DNA from: Pedinophyceae sp. YPF-701
Taxonomy: Eukaryota > Chlorophyta > Pedinophyceae
NCBI GenBank assembly: GCA_916048055.1
Contig: CAJZHL010000004.1
Coordinates: 1-64,000, forward strand
DNA length: 64,000 bases
Reading direction: 5' to 3'
How positions within the stretch are numbered: the first letter of the stretch is position 1; every line of letters starts with the position of its first letter. Positions 34,160 through 45,800 of this stretch are shown one piece after another. The translations under genes were made by a program, and so were the position numbers. The notes beneath the pieces were generated by a model. It searched no databases and was not told the origin of the DNA. It saw only the letters and a program-made list of their open reading frames with translations.

Positions 34160-35270
34160 CGCGGCCCTCTGCATGCACGCCGCCGCGGCGCGCCGCGCCC
34201 GCCCTGCCTCGCCTTGCCTTCCCGCCCTACTCTACGAAGAACTCTCTACCACACCCTGCTGTGTTGGACGGTGACCCGCACTGCTCCGGTCTGTGCCCCC
34301 GGCGCCCTTGGCCAAAGGTGAGCGGTCGCACCCACCCTCTTGCCTGCGGCGCAAGGGCGCCGCGGCACCGGTAGCTCACGCCTCGCTCGCGGCTCCACAA
34401 CGCCACCGGTAGCTCACGCCTCGCTCGCGGTTCCGCAACGCCGCCGCACGCGGGCACCGACCCTCGCCCAGCTGTGTGTCGACACGCACGCAGGGCGAAT
34501 AGCGGTGCGCGACCTCTGCGAGATGGTTCATGCACAGACTGGCTCTGCTGCTGCCGTGGACGCGAGGCGGCAAGCCGTTCACGCACGCCGCCGGTGGGCC
34601 CGATGACGGGCGCGCCGGCGTGGTGGTGACGCCATCGGCATGGGGCGCCGCGGCTGTGCGGTCGGCGCTGCGGCCGGGGGCCGACTCGCGTGACGGCGCG
34701 CCGCTGATCGGTGATGGCTTGCGGGACGGCGCGAAGCTCGAGTAGCTGCGCGTGTGCGGCGGTGGGCTGCTCGCGCGCTCGTGCTTGTGCTGTCTTACTC
34801 GCAGCGCCTCGCTGGCGGACCGCTCGCAAGAGGTCGACTAGAGGAGTGACGGACGGACTAGGTCCGCATCGTCTTGAACAGCTCCCCCCCCCTACAGTTT
34901 TTCTCCCCCCAATGCCCTCTTCAATCCTAGGCTCGCACACGAAGACAAACCGGTCCCGTTCTACTGGACCGCGCTGCGCTGCCGACCGTGTGCTGTAAGA
35001 GACCGTTCTAAGCCCACTTGACTCCGGCTCAGCAGACTGCGTCCAACCCTCGGTGCTGGCGCCGCAGCCCACCTGGGGTAGTCGCCCGCCCGCACCCCTC
35101 GAGCAGTGCACGCGCCTGGCGACACACGGAGCGCTCGGAACGCCACAAGCACAGTCGAATCGAACGAGGGCGTGCACTTGCGGCCCACTGCGCGTCGACG
35201 GGGAACAAGGTGTTTCTAGCCACGGAGACAAAGACGCGCTTTCGACGCCGCTCTCGCATCGCCTCAAGCC
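34160..35270. other. 1.1-kb intergenic region before the kinase gene
   Basis: No coding signal is convincing. It contains the two-copy 38-bp repeat listed separately and a pyrimidine-rich block near 34,885-34,910. It presumably holds the Ca2+-ATPase 3' UTR and the kinase promoter. Confidence 0.5.
34366..34441. repeat. Tandem repeat, 2 x 38 bp
   Basis: Two adjacent copies starting CACCGGTAGCTCACGCCTCG differ at only two positions (C/T and A/G near the end of each copy). No longer array follows. Confidence 0.85.
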
Positions 35271-36781
35271 ATGAACTCAACCGCGGACTCGAACTCTCAG
35301 GATCCTGCTCGGACGCACCAGAACGGGAGCGGCGACCGCGAGCGAGGGGGCCCCGCCCAGGCCCAGGCCGCCCTCCCAGCAGGCTCGCGCGTTGGTCCCG
35401 ACCGGGGGCGCTACCTCATCGTCCGGAAGATCGGCTCGGGGTCCAGCGCGACGGTGTATCGCGCGTTCGACACTCGGGACCAGCGCACCGTGGCGATCAA
35501 GCTGGTGCGCTCCCCATGGGTTCGGAAATTTTTAGAGAAGGGATTCCGGCTCTGCGAGTGATGTTGCGGCCCTCGTTGTTGCAGTTCGACATTCGGGAGG
35601 CGAGTCAAGGGACGGAGAAAGGGCTGACGCTGCGATCGAAGCTCGCGCGCGAGATCGCTATCGGCCGCGAGTGCGGCACCATGGACTGCGTTGTGAGGCT
35701 CGAGGAGTGCTTCGTCCAGGGCGACCTGCTCGCCCTCGTCATGGGTAAGATCGACGGAGAAACGTTTTCCGTGCGAGTCGACAGGAACGCTGGCCTGTCT
35801 TCCTGCACCCTTCCTTGCGTACGTGGCAAAAACACAGTGTTGTTTGTTTGTGGCCGATCAGAGTTCGTCGACGGCGAGGACCTGCTCGCATGCATCAACA
35901 GACACGACCGGCGGCTCGGCGAGAGCCTTGCTCGCCACTTGTTCCGGCAGCTCTGTGGCGCGGTCGAGAGCCTCCACGCCTCACAACTGTGCCACCGCGA
36001 CATCAAGCCGGAGAACGTGAGACTCCCCCCACGACTCCCTGACACACACGCACCGTTGTGCCCCTACCGCTTCGCACCAACGCCGAAGAACTTTGCCACT
36101 CCCCCCCTTCCCCACGCGGAGACTCCACTAACGCCAACGGCGTGCAGATCCTGATCGAATACGGGACGTATCGACTCAAGATCTGCGACCTCGGACTCTC
36201 CAAGCACATCCAGGTGCGAGCGCGGCGCCCGCGCGACCGAGTGCAGGCGGGTGAAGCTCGCCCTCGCTGAACCGCGTATAAATAAATAAAACCACGGCGC
36301 TGCATGCAGTCGGCGGTGACTCTCGGCATCGGCACGCCCGGGTACCTGGCCCCGGAGCTGATCATCGCCACCGAGGACGCACCGCGTCAGGGCCAGTACG
36401 ACGCGATGAAGGCCGACGCGTGGGGCGTCGGCGCGAGCCTGTACCTGATGGTGGCGGGCTGGTATCCGTTCTCCTCCCCAACCGAGGGGGCGCACAACTC
36501 ATCCCGCGCCATCGCCAGCACCCTGCGCAACCAGGTGCGCCGCGCGTCCGACACCGACTCGAACACCGAATATCAGCCCGCCAACACCGACCACTGGGGG
36601 ACCCTGTGTGCGTGGGTGGCTGCAGGTGGCGGGCAGGATGCGGCCGCTGCCGGAGCCTCTGCGCGGGTCCCCCGTGGAGGACCTCATCAAGCGGCTGCTC
36701 GAGCCCGACCCGCGGAAGCGAGCGAGCATCGCCGAGGCCATCGCACACCCGTGGACGCAGAGCGCGACGGAGCAGGGGTAG
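35271..36781 (+). CDS. Serine/threonine protein kinase (CAMK/SnRK-like) with DLG motif
   Basis: Six exons, 35271-35504, 35585-35744, 35862-36016, 36148-36213, 36310-36534 and 36626-36781, all close in phase for 331 residues. After a 45-residue Gln/Gly/Ala-rich leader comes a minimal kinase domain: glycine loop IGSGSSATVY (54-63), ATP-binding Lys77 in VAIK, the alpha-C Glu in LAREIAIGRE, catalytic HRDIKPEN (176-183), DLG in place of DFG (197-199), and activation segment TLGIGTPGYLAPE (209-221). The C-lobe follows with DAWGVGASLYLMVAGWYPF and a final HPW. All catalytic residues are present. The overall pattern resembles CAMK and plant SnRK2/3 kinases. There is no regulatory tail. Its 3' end faces the PP2C gene 221 bp away. 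Confidence 0.88.
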
Positions 36782-37002
36782 GGAGCTGGGCGCGCGAGAG
36801 CGCTCACATTCGGCGGCACTCGCCGCCATCGAGCGCGCGCGGACGACCCTGCGGTCGCGGCGCGCAGCATCTTGCAGGAGAGGGGGGGGTTGAGGCCCGG
36901 GCGCGCGCAGGACGCCCGGTGCCAGCGCCACCCGGCGGAAAAACGCGCTTCATGAAATATAGCAGGACGCGCGGTGTCGCGGTCGCGGTCGCGGTCGCGG
37001 GC

Positions 37003-38656
37003 TCACTCGAACTTGAACACCACGGCGATCGCGGAGATGTTGTCGCCGCTCCCGCGCTTGTACGCCTCATCCACCAGCGTCTTCGCCGCCTCCTTCGCGT
37101 CCCCGACCTTCCGCACCGTCTCCACCGCCTCCTCGTTCGTCATGACGTCCCACAGCCCGTCCGACGCCAGCACCAGGCACTCGTCCTTCTTGCTCAGCTC
37201 CTCCGTCGCCACCTCCGGCTCCGCCACGACGAACTTCTTCAGCATCTTGTCGCCGAACGCCCGCGACACCGCGAGCACGCCGCCCACGCGCCACGTCCCC
37301 GCCCACACCACCACCCCGCCGAGCCCCTCGATGCGCGACCGCTCGTCGCTCCGGTTCGGCTTGTGGTCGTCACTCAGCGCCACCGCCTCGCCCTCCCGCG
37401 ACAACACCGCGCGCGAGTCGCCCACGTGCGCCACGTACAGCGTGGACCCCTGCGCGGAGCGCAGCACACGCGCGGCGTCGGCACCCGGCAGACCGCGAGG
37501 ATTGCACACGCAACAACAAACATGTTTTGAAGAACCTTTGTCCAACCGAACGATAGGGCGAGCAGCGTCCCGCGCAGGCCGGCGCGCTGCGGTGGCGTGG
37601 GCGCGGTGCGGCGCGCACCTTGACGACGGCGATGACGGCGGTGCACCCGTCGTCGCGCTCCTCCCCGTTCTGTTCGAGATACTCCTTGTCCGTCTTGAGG
37701 AACGAGTCGACGATCGCGCCGGGGACGTCCGTCTGGAACTTTGGACTCTTGAGCAGGTTGCGGAAGAGGTGCTCCTTGACGAACTCCGCCGCGGCGCTGC
37801 CTCCGTGCCCTGCAGGTGCGGGGGCGCGCGTGCAGGGGCGTGAGGGGAGGGGCGCGATCGAAGTTGCGCTCCGGCGGTCTGGTATGGAGCGGGGAAGGGG
37901 CTGAGAGGGTACGGGAGGTCGCGGGCGCGACGAGGGGGCGTGGAGTGGCATCGGGCAAACACAACGTTGCGGACTCTGCGAGCGTGCGGGCGAGCGAGGG
38001 CCCGCACCGTCGTACACGCCGAAGCATCCGACCTGCTCCCCGGAGTGCGCCTCCCGCACGAACCCCGCGTAGTGAAAGTCCTCCATCGTGGTCCGTTTTC
38101 CCCGCATCAAACCCCACCCAAAGGAAACCTTGCCGTCGTCTCTGCACGCCCCACGACGTGCGCGAAGGTCTCGTGTGCTCTTCCGCAGATACGCGAACTA
38201 AGCGGGGGGATCGCTGCGGATCCCTCGGCCCGCACGCACATTCAACGGGCGCCGGCAGAGTGGTTCGCCCCTGGGCAGGGCCGCGCGCGCACGCGTGTCG
38301 CGGGCAGGGCGCGGGCGCGTGCGCGACGGGCGACATGGGACCGCTGAGGAGGACGTCATGCGGGGCCGAAAAAGAAGCGAGGGCAGTGCCCCTGGCACGG
38401 CGCAGGAGGCAGGAGAGAGCAAACGAGCAGCCCAGCGCGCCGGCGCAGGCGTCCGTTGGAATAAGCGAGCGGCCGGTGCAGAAAACGGAACTTCCTAGAA
38501 AGTCCAGCCGAAACCCGGCGCGGTCGCCCTCCGAGAAGGACACACCCGCGCGACACAGCCACGGACCGCTCCCTGCTCGCACCTACTGTTTCCGCCCGCC
38601 TGCACCGCGTCGCCGCTCCCGTCCCGCGAGCCCATGAGCCCGCTGAGGAAGCTCAT
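37003..38656 (-). CDS. PP2C-type protein phosphatase
   Basis: Exons run from 38656 to 38583, 38141 to 38008, 37809 to 37619 and 37449 to 37003, for 281 residues. The domain starts about residue 30 ([16 protein letters not shown]). The Mg/Mn-binding residues are all there: YDGHGG (formed across a splice), SDGLWDV and SGDNIS. Other PPM motifs are [14 protein letters not shown] and VSRAFGD. It removes phosphate from Ser/Thr in cytosol or nucleus. It is a compact single-domain enzyme close in size to plant PP2Cs lacking regulatory extensions. The short first exon encodes [13 protein letters not shown]; a Gly at position 2 for myristoylation is absent. Convergent with the kinase gene, so overlapping 3' transcripts are possible. 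Confidence 0.92.
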
Positions 38657-39257
38657 GCCCACAACGCTCCGCCCCGCAGCTCCTCTCAAGCAGTATCGGG
38701 ACGGCAACTCCGCAGACCTCCTAGTGCTGCGCTGCCTGTGGCCCGCGCGTCCAATTCCAGCGCCACAAGGGACCTCCTTCCGCTATCGGTACACCTTCCA
38801 CGCGCGCCTCGACGATACCAGTCAAGTTTGCCCTCGCATGGCCACCCAGCACGCCCGTGACCCGGACTCGGCCCGCACCTCTCCAGCCCCTACATACGCG
38901 TCATACGCGGCCAAACACCCCCCCCTTCGGCAGCCCCGCACCCCACGTCGCGCCCGGCGCGCGCTCTAGCGCCCGGCAGCTTCCCCCCGCGCGTTCGCGA
39001 CGGCCCGGCCGCGCACGCGATCCATGACACCAGCCCGCTGCGCACGCACGTAGCAAGCGCGCCGCTGCCCGCCGCGGCATCCAGTTCGGCGCCGAGGCCG
39101 CGCGCCCCGCCACGGCCGTTCGCGCCCTGCGTGCGAGGCCGGCGGCCTCGCCGACTGGGCTGCCGGCTCCCGCTGAGACGAGCGCACGGCATCCGGCCGG
39201 CGCTCGCGCGCGTGGATGTGCGTTCCGCTTCCGTGCGTCACATGCTCGGCGCGCGGG
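38657..39257. other. Intergenic, no gene seen
   Basis: 600 bp between the PP2C start and the V-ATPase stop, both on the minus strand. No domain-bearing frame. The PP2C promoter is expected here. Confidence 0.5.
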
Positions 39258-40212
39258 CTACGTCGCGGGCTTGAAGTCCGCGCTCCCGGCGATGATGATC
39301 CCCACGATCACCCCGAAGAGGCCCAGCGCGGACCCGAAGATCTCAACCACCAGGATCTTGATGAACAGCGTGGCGTTCTGCGCGTCGGACAGCGCCGTGC
39401 TGCTGCCCACGACCCCCACGCAGATCCTGCACGCAGCGCCCCGACCGCGACAGCGGTCAACGTCTCAGCACAGAGCCACGCGCATGCAAACAAGAGGCTG
39501 ACAGGTGCTGGCGTGGGTGCGTGCGGCGGGCGCCCCGCTCGCGCGGTGCGGCGTGCGAGGCGCTCGCGCGCCGTGCGTGCGCCCCGCTGGCGCGTGCCGT
39601 GCGCGTCGCGTGGGGCACGCACCCACAGAAGAGGTTGGAGAGCCCCGCGGTGAGGCCGGCGCCGAAGATCGCGTAGCCCGCGGCGTACTGCTGGGCGTCG
39701 TAGGGCGGCGGCGCGTAGTCGACCTTGGTCTGCAGGATGATGCCGACGATGACGCCGTAGATGGCCACGGCCTCGCAGAAGATGATGGAGATGAGGTTCT
39801 TGCTGGTGATGCGCGGCGCCTTCATCGCGGCGCCGATCAGCGACGAGCCCGTGATGAAGATGCCCCTGCGGCCGCGGCGCGGGGGCGGCGCTGGTGGGCG
39901 CGCGCCGGCGTGGCGGGGAAGGGGCCTGAGGCGCCCTGCGGCGTCTGTGGGCGGCCGTTGGAGCTGAGCGCCGGCGACTGTGCAGTGAGCTGTACGGGTG
40001 GTGCGCAGCGGGGCGGGAAGGCGCTGGAGCGCGCGGGTCTGTGTGGAGCGCGCGGGAAGGAGAGCTGGGGGAGGCGGGGCGTACCAGGCCGCGCCGAGGA
40101 TGGACGCGCCGACGCAGACGGCGATGCCGACGTACGCCCAGAAGTACGGCGACACATTCCCGAACACCAACCGATAATGCGCCCAGTCGATCACGGGCTG
40201 CTCTGTTGCCAT
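39258..40212 (-). CDS. VMA16: V-type H+-ATPase proteolipid subunit c''
   Basis: Three exons, 40212-40085, 39865-39623 and 39426-39258, close in phase 2 at both introns for 179 residues, the plant/algal length. Hydrophobic spans cover almost the whole chain: [31 protein letters not shown], the span with the proton-carrying Glu in [37 protein letters not shown], and the C-terminal pair with [28 protein letters not shown] between spans 2 and 3 is characteristic of c''. It is part of the rotating membrane ring of the vacuolar proton pump (human ATP6V0B). Divergent from the gene at 40666. Confidence 0.95.
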
Positions 40213-40665
40213 CGCACCCACTCCCGCCGGTCAGCTGCCGCCCGCGGGTCCTTGCGGGGCGCGCGGACAAGTCGAGAAGCGCGAGATCTAGGTCGTCGTC
40301 CGCGCGTGCCGGCGCTCGCGTTGAAACTCTGCCTCGGCGACCCGCACGCCAGCACACTCACAGCACCCACGGACAACCTTCTCGTTGCTCGAACGTGGTC
40401 GCACGGCGCGAACGCAGCTTCCCTGGCTTCCTAACTGGCTCAGCTCTGCCCCTGGAGCTCGCCCGCGCGCGCCCTCATCGCGCCGGGCCGCCACGCCAGC
40501 CCAGGCCCCCGGTCTCTCAGGGAGGTCCCGGGAACGCCCCGGCTTCGTTCCGCTCCGCTACTGCGGCAGCGTGGCAGTATGTCCTGGGCACGGACGGCTC
40601 GTGGGACGCGAGAAGTGACGGCCTGAGGCCCGCATCGGCACGGAACCGCGAAGAGCTGGGTGGCG
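40213..40665. other. Divergent promoter region, V-ATPase c'' / 40666 gene
   Basis: 453 bp between two opposite start codons. No coding signal. It probably acts as a shared two-way promoter. Confidence 0.5.
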
Positions 40666-41332
40666 ATGCGCAGCCATCTTTTGCGAGGCCTCCGTGGCGC
40701 CGCAACTTCGATTGGCTGCGCCCGCGCGCTTGCGAGCGACGTGGGAGCCGCTGCGCAGAGCAAGCGAGGTGACGCCGTCCCCCAGGCCGTGCCGGCTGCG
40801 GCGCGCTTTGCTAGTGGAGGGGCGAGCCCTAGCGAGCAGGCTGCCGGTGGCTCCGGGCACGCCGCGCGAGACCGGCCGACGGACGCGCAGCCTCTGTCAC
40901 CGGAGCGCGTCAGCGTGGACTGGGATGCGGTGATGGAGGACCGCAAGTGGGTGTTCGAGCACTACGAGTGGCCAGAGGGTGGGCCTCCGACCGGGCGATC
41001 GCCGCGGAAGTACCTGCAGCGCAAGCAGCGCGCCCCCGAGATCCTCGCGTGGACACAGAAGAAGCTCATGTACAAGCAGGTGCGCAACCCCCACTGCTCT
41101 TCGCGCTACCCCACCCGCAATGCACACATACGCTCTCGCGAGGTTCCACGCGCGCTCACTGCCGTCTCGTTCGCTTTGTCGCCCGCAGCTCTTCGAGGCG
41201 AACCCGATGATGCCTCGGACGGCGGGCAAGATCATTTGGGAAAAGAGGTTGCTGGAGCTCCACGAGAAGAAGGGCAAGTTCGCGCCGAAGAAGGGCGAGG
41301 GCAGCTCGGGCAAGAAGGGCAAGAAACGGTAG
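40666..41332 (+). CDS. Probable mitochondrial protein, unknown family
   Basis: Two exons, 40666-41079 and 41189-41332, give 185 residues in phase 0. The first 25 residues (MRSHLLRGLRGAATSIG and onward) form a basic, Ser/Ala-rich amphipathic presequence typical of mitochondria. Residues 35-75 are probably disordered. The conserved-looking part is WDAVMEDRKWVFEHYEWPEGG, a KYLQRKQRAPEIL helix, KKLMYKQLFEANPMMP and KIIWEKRLLELHEKKGKFA, ending in a Lys/Gly-rich tail. The basic helical composition would suit a mitoribosomal or RNA-binding protein, but no known family is recognised. It is convergent with the next gene (149 bp between stops). Confidence 0.65.
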
Positions 41333-41481
41333 ACGACCGCGCTCACACGGCCGCCGCGCCCCCGCGATCTCGAACGCGCGGCCTCTGCTGCGCTGCGTGT
41401 GACACGGCACCGCGTCCACGCGCCTGTGCCGGCGACCCCCGCTCGCGGCGGCGGGCTGCTGCCACGTAGGGATAGATAGAG

Positions 41482-42113
41482 CTAGAAGGGGATGGGGTGG
41501 AAGACCGGGTCGACGCCCCAGAGCGTGCCGTATGTGTTGATGGCAAGCATGACGCCAAGGACGGCGGGGAGCACCACCGTGGCGCCGAGGATGACCGGGA
41601 GGGACCCCCACACCGAGCCGATGTACCTGTCGCCCTGCGCACGGTCTCGGCGGCGCGGGTTGTGGAAGTTGGAAGATGCGCAGCGCTACAGCAGTCGCGG
41701 GCGGCGGGGCGCGTCGGCGGGGCTGAACGAACGGCCGGACCTGCCAGTTGTCAGAGTAGAGCTCGGCGAGATACTGCTCGCGGATCGTCCTGTCGCGCCG
41801 GTGGTACTGCAGGGCGCTCGGACACGAAAAACGAGGGGGGGGGTTCGGGTCTCGAGCACATCGCCGGTGCTCGAACCGGCGTCGAACTGCCGCCGCGCGG
41901 TGAGGCGACCGAGCGTCTAGGCTGCTGCGAGGGCGATCAGGGATCCCGGGCGCGGCGGTGGCGGCCCACGCGGGCAACCACCTCGGCGTGCAGTGCCTCC
42001 AGCTCGTCCCCGAATGTGGACTCCGTCAGGCGCTGACTCTCCGGTACCTCGAGCCGCTCCGGCATAGTCTGCAGGGCGGGCGTCCGTACGCGGTCGTAGG
42101 TGGACGGTACCAT
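41482..42113 (-). CDS. Small single-span membrane protein, unknown
   Basis: Three exons, 42113-41982, 41806-41741 and 41634-41482, join in phase 0 for 116 residues. An in-frame ATG at 42065 would give 100 residues, and an additional upstream exon is possible because CCTGCAG precedes 42068. The N-terminal half is charged and helical (LEVPESQRLTESTFGDELEALH and REQYLAELYSDNW). One strongly hydrophobic span follows (LPVILGATVVLPAVLGVMLAI), then a short aromatic tail ending DPVFHPIPF. The layout is like accessory subunits of respiratory or photosynthetic complexes. No family is recognised. Divergent from ATM across about 700 bp. Confidence 0.55.
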
Positions 42114-42811
42114 GTCGCAGCACGCAACAACTCGCAACGGCGCAAGTGCGGCCCTCGACGCGCAGGCGTCGCGTCATGGACGCCGACACGCGCGTCACCG
42201 GCCACATATGGCTTCGAATCGCAGTGGGCCGCCGTGGAATCGCGGAACACGTCGCGGCGGCGCGTCGCGCTGCCAGAGGTGGTCGGGCAAGTAACCTTCC
42301 GGAACGTTCCGCGGATGATTGGTATTTCATCGTGCGCCTGGACGCGAACGGTCAGACGGCGGCCAGTCCGCTTGGTCGCCGGCCGAACACGTGTGGCGAG
42401 CCTCGTAGTGCAAGTCATGTGTGAATCAGAGTAGTGCATAAAGAAAGGGTGTGGCAATGCAGCGGGGCGGAGTGAACCGCGGTGTTCGAGATACAGGGGC
42501 GGAGACTGAGTCGTGGGGCTTGGAATGCGCCGCGATGTACCACCGCAGGGCGGTCGACTGCGACGTGCCGACGTCAGACCTGACTCATGCAAGGATTTGG
42601 AACTGACAGGTACCACGTCGTCGTCAGGGCGCACGAGGCCTCGGCGGCCCGCGTGCCGGCGCCACAGATCGTGGGGATCGCGCAGCGAGAGTCCACGCGC
42701 TGGACTCGGGCGCGGCACACCACGGGCGCGGTTCCCACACAGAAGCAGAGGAGGGGCTGACGGGACGATGGGCCCGGTCTGGAAGGGACTGCGACAGCCA
42801 CGGGTGAAGCC
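42114..42811. other. Intergenic upstream of ATM
   Basis: About 700 bp between divergent starts. Frames here lack coding bias. It likely contains the ATM promoter and possibly a 5' exon of the small membrane protein. Confidence 0.45.
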
Positions 42812-45800
42812 ATGAATCTGAACCTTCGCGACGTCTACGTGGACCTGTCGAGCGGGCGGGCCAAGGAGCGGAAAGAGGGTCTGAAGTCCCTTCAAGCAGT
42901 GCTGGGGAGCCCGCCCTGCCTCGCGTCGCTCGACCACAAGACAATCAGCCACGCGCAGGACAAAGATGTGCGAGGCGATACCTGGCCCGGGCTCCTCCGG
43001 GCGCTCTGCCGGAGCATCGACCAGGTGCGCAGCGCCTCGAGCGTCTTCTGTGCTCGGCGCGCCAATCCGACGTCGCCTGCGGCGAGCACGACGAACAACG
43101 AGCACTGCCGCGGGGAAGCGACAACACTGCATCTCCAAACTTTCTCATCCGATGGAGCATGGATTGTATAGCGCCTGCGCCGCTCCGTCGCGGTGTCTTG
43201 TGTTCGCGCGCTGCCTTCGCGGGATTCCAATGCCCGCGCGCTCGGCACACGAGATGCAGGAACTCGGCAACACGGGCGGCAGGAAGACAGGTCCCGACGC
43301 CGCGTGGGCGCGCGTCCTGAAAGAGTTCTTCGACACCGCAGAATCAGGTGTGGGGCCCAAGGCAGCAGTGAAATGCGTCCCAACGACGGCCTGGGACGCC
43401 ACTCGCCGACATATTCACACACACTCGACATGACTTGTCTCAGGTCACAATACGCAACAGAGACAGCGCGTATCGAGTCGCTGCCGAACGTGCGCTCCAT
43501 CAACCTCCTCAACACAAGCCCAGTCGCCCCGCCGCGCCGCAGGTCGCCGCGGGTCCCGCCTCTTGCTGCTGCGCAGCGCCCGGGAGCTGATGCGGACCTG
43601 CTGCGCGTACCTCGCTCACCAGGACTGGGGCATCGGCGACCCGGTCAGCACCGCCAACATGAACACGCAGCCCGTCCGCGACATCATGCACACCCTCCGG
43701 AACGCCGTCCAGGTCGAGGAGTACGCAGAGCAGTGCCCGCTCGAGTGCATGGAGGACATGGTCAGCGTGACCCTCAACCAGCTCCACGCCGCCCGGTGCG
43801 TCGCACATCCCTGTGCCATCCCTCGCCACCGCGTGGCCGCAATGCCGCCGCGCGACGCCCCGCGAGGCGCCGTCTGGTTGAGGAATCGTGCGGGCGCGGC
43901 CTGGGGCGAGTTTCGAGTCTCGTGTCCTCCGCGGATTTCTGAATCGAGGTTTTGTATTTGTGCAGGAACCTGAGCGACTCGAACGCGACGCAGCTGCTCA
44001 CGCTGTTGTCGTGCCTCCTGCGCGCGCTCCCGATCGACTGCTTCGAGGAGGTCAGCGTGACGGAGTGCGACTCGTGCCACGGCTGGGGCCTCCTGCCCGG
44101 CCGCTGCACGCTGCGGCTGCACCTCGTGACCACGCTCACGGAGCTCCTGAAACGGTGCCGCGACAACGTCCTGCGGACGAAGACCACGGTGCTCGCGTGC
44201 ACCAACTCCTTTCTCGCCACCGCCGCCGCGGACCTGACACCCTTCCTCCCAGGTGCAACAAGTTGTTACTACAGCACTCCCCCTCAGGTGCAACAAAAGC
44301 AAGTCGCGACGCCCCGGGTCGCCACGCCCCACCGCTTCCCGCACCCCCGTGTCCGGCGCAGAGATGTCGAAGTACGTTCTGAAGTCTGTCTGCCGCGAGG
44401 CGTGGTACAAGTCGGAGGCCACCGTTGACGCAGTGGTGGTGTTCGGGGAGATCCTCCTGCGCTCCGGCGCGACGGACGGGCGCGCGGGTCCGACCATGCT
44501 CAAGCAGTGGCAGCAGGTCACGTTCGGCGAGCTCTTCAAGGCTGCGTCGGAGACCTGGTGGTTTGTGCGCAGTGCGCCGTGGTGCCTGTCGCACCGCGCG
44601 CGGGAGGCGGCGCGGTTCGCCGCGGCGCTCGCGGATGCGGTCGCGGTCGAGGAGCAGCGCTGCACGGACGACGCGCCCGACGAGGACGTGCCGGTGTCCA
44701 CGCAGGGGCCCCGCGCAGCGAACGGCGTGTCCGGTGTGCGGCGGACGTTCCTGGAAGGCTGGCTGCGCAATCCGCGGGTGTGGGGGCCCGTGCTGGTGGA
44801 GTGGCTCGGGATGGTGCGCAGCGGCGACGCGAGGGCCGGCCTGGACGCCGCGCACGTGTGCCTGGTCGTGGCGCGTGCCAACGGCGCCAGCGCTCTCGAC
44901 GGCGAAGACGCCTTCTGGCGCATGAAGTGCCTCGCTGACTGCGTTCTCAGCCTCACCGGCGGTCCGCACGAGGCAACGAGCACGCTCGCGGACGGCTCCC
45001 CGGCACACCAGGCCGTGCGGGAGGCGACGGAAGTTGCGCAGGTGTCACTGCATCGCCTGCCGGGGGGGCGTCCGGTCGCGGCAGCGGTGCACGGCGAGTG
45101 TCTGCGGACGATCGCGACAGCGGGCGTCGTTCTCGGCGAGGACGGCCGCGCCGCGATCGTCTCCGCGCTGCAGGCGCGCATCAAGGACAACGTGACGCTC
45201 CCAGAACCTCTCGGGGACGGTGCGGTGTCGTTCGCGGTGAACAGGTCGCGGGCGTGCCTCGCGGATGGCGGTGCGGGGTCGCTGCCGGGCACGCTCGCGC
45301 TGATGATCGCGGCGGGGAACGTCCTGGGGTCGTCCGGGGACGGCGAAGAGCTGCGCATGCAGGCGCTCAAGTGGCTGGTGCGGAACGCCGCGAAGACGCT
45401 CCCGGGCAACTTCTCGGCGCTCTTCGCCGACGCTCTGTCGGCGCTTATGGGTTCTGCCGATGTTCGGTGCAGCCACGGCGGCTCCGGGGGGGACCTCGCG
45501 TGCGCCATCGCCACTCAGGCGCTGGAGCCGCAGGAGGACCCGCGGTCGCAGCTCGCGGGGATCCACAGCGCAGGGTGGTTCGCGCGGCACTGGGCGAGCG
45601 AGGCGCACGGCGCTGAGCGGCCCGTTTCGGACTCCCCTGGGGGTGTGTTGCACCGCGTCAACGTCGGGAAGATCGCGGACGACCTCGCGGGCCCCGGGAG
45701 CGTGTGGTTCGCCATCGGCGTCGTCGAGCAGGGCGAGTGGCACGACGGAGGGCCGTCCACGCCGGCGCTGCTGGCCATGGCGGCGGCGATGGTCGACCAC

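Noticed and set aside
31475-34174. 899-codon open frame antisense to the Ca2+-ATPase
   Set aside because: It mirrors a conserved pump exon and consists of His/Arg/Leu-rich shadow sequence caused by extreme GC3. No domain.
31522-34374. 950-codon open frame in another plus-strand frame over the Ca2+-ATPase
   Set aside because: Arg/Gly/Ala-rich shadow of the P-type ATPase frame.
36275-36291. TATAAATAAATAAA read as TATA box or poly(A) signal
   Set aside because: It lies inside an intron of the kinase gene between two required kinase exons, so a start or end of transcription there is unlikely.
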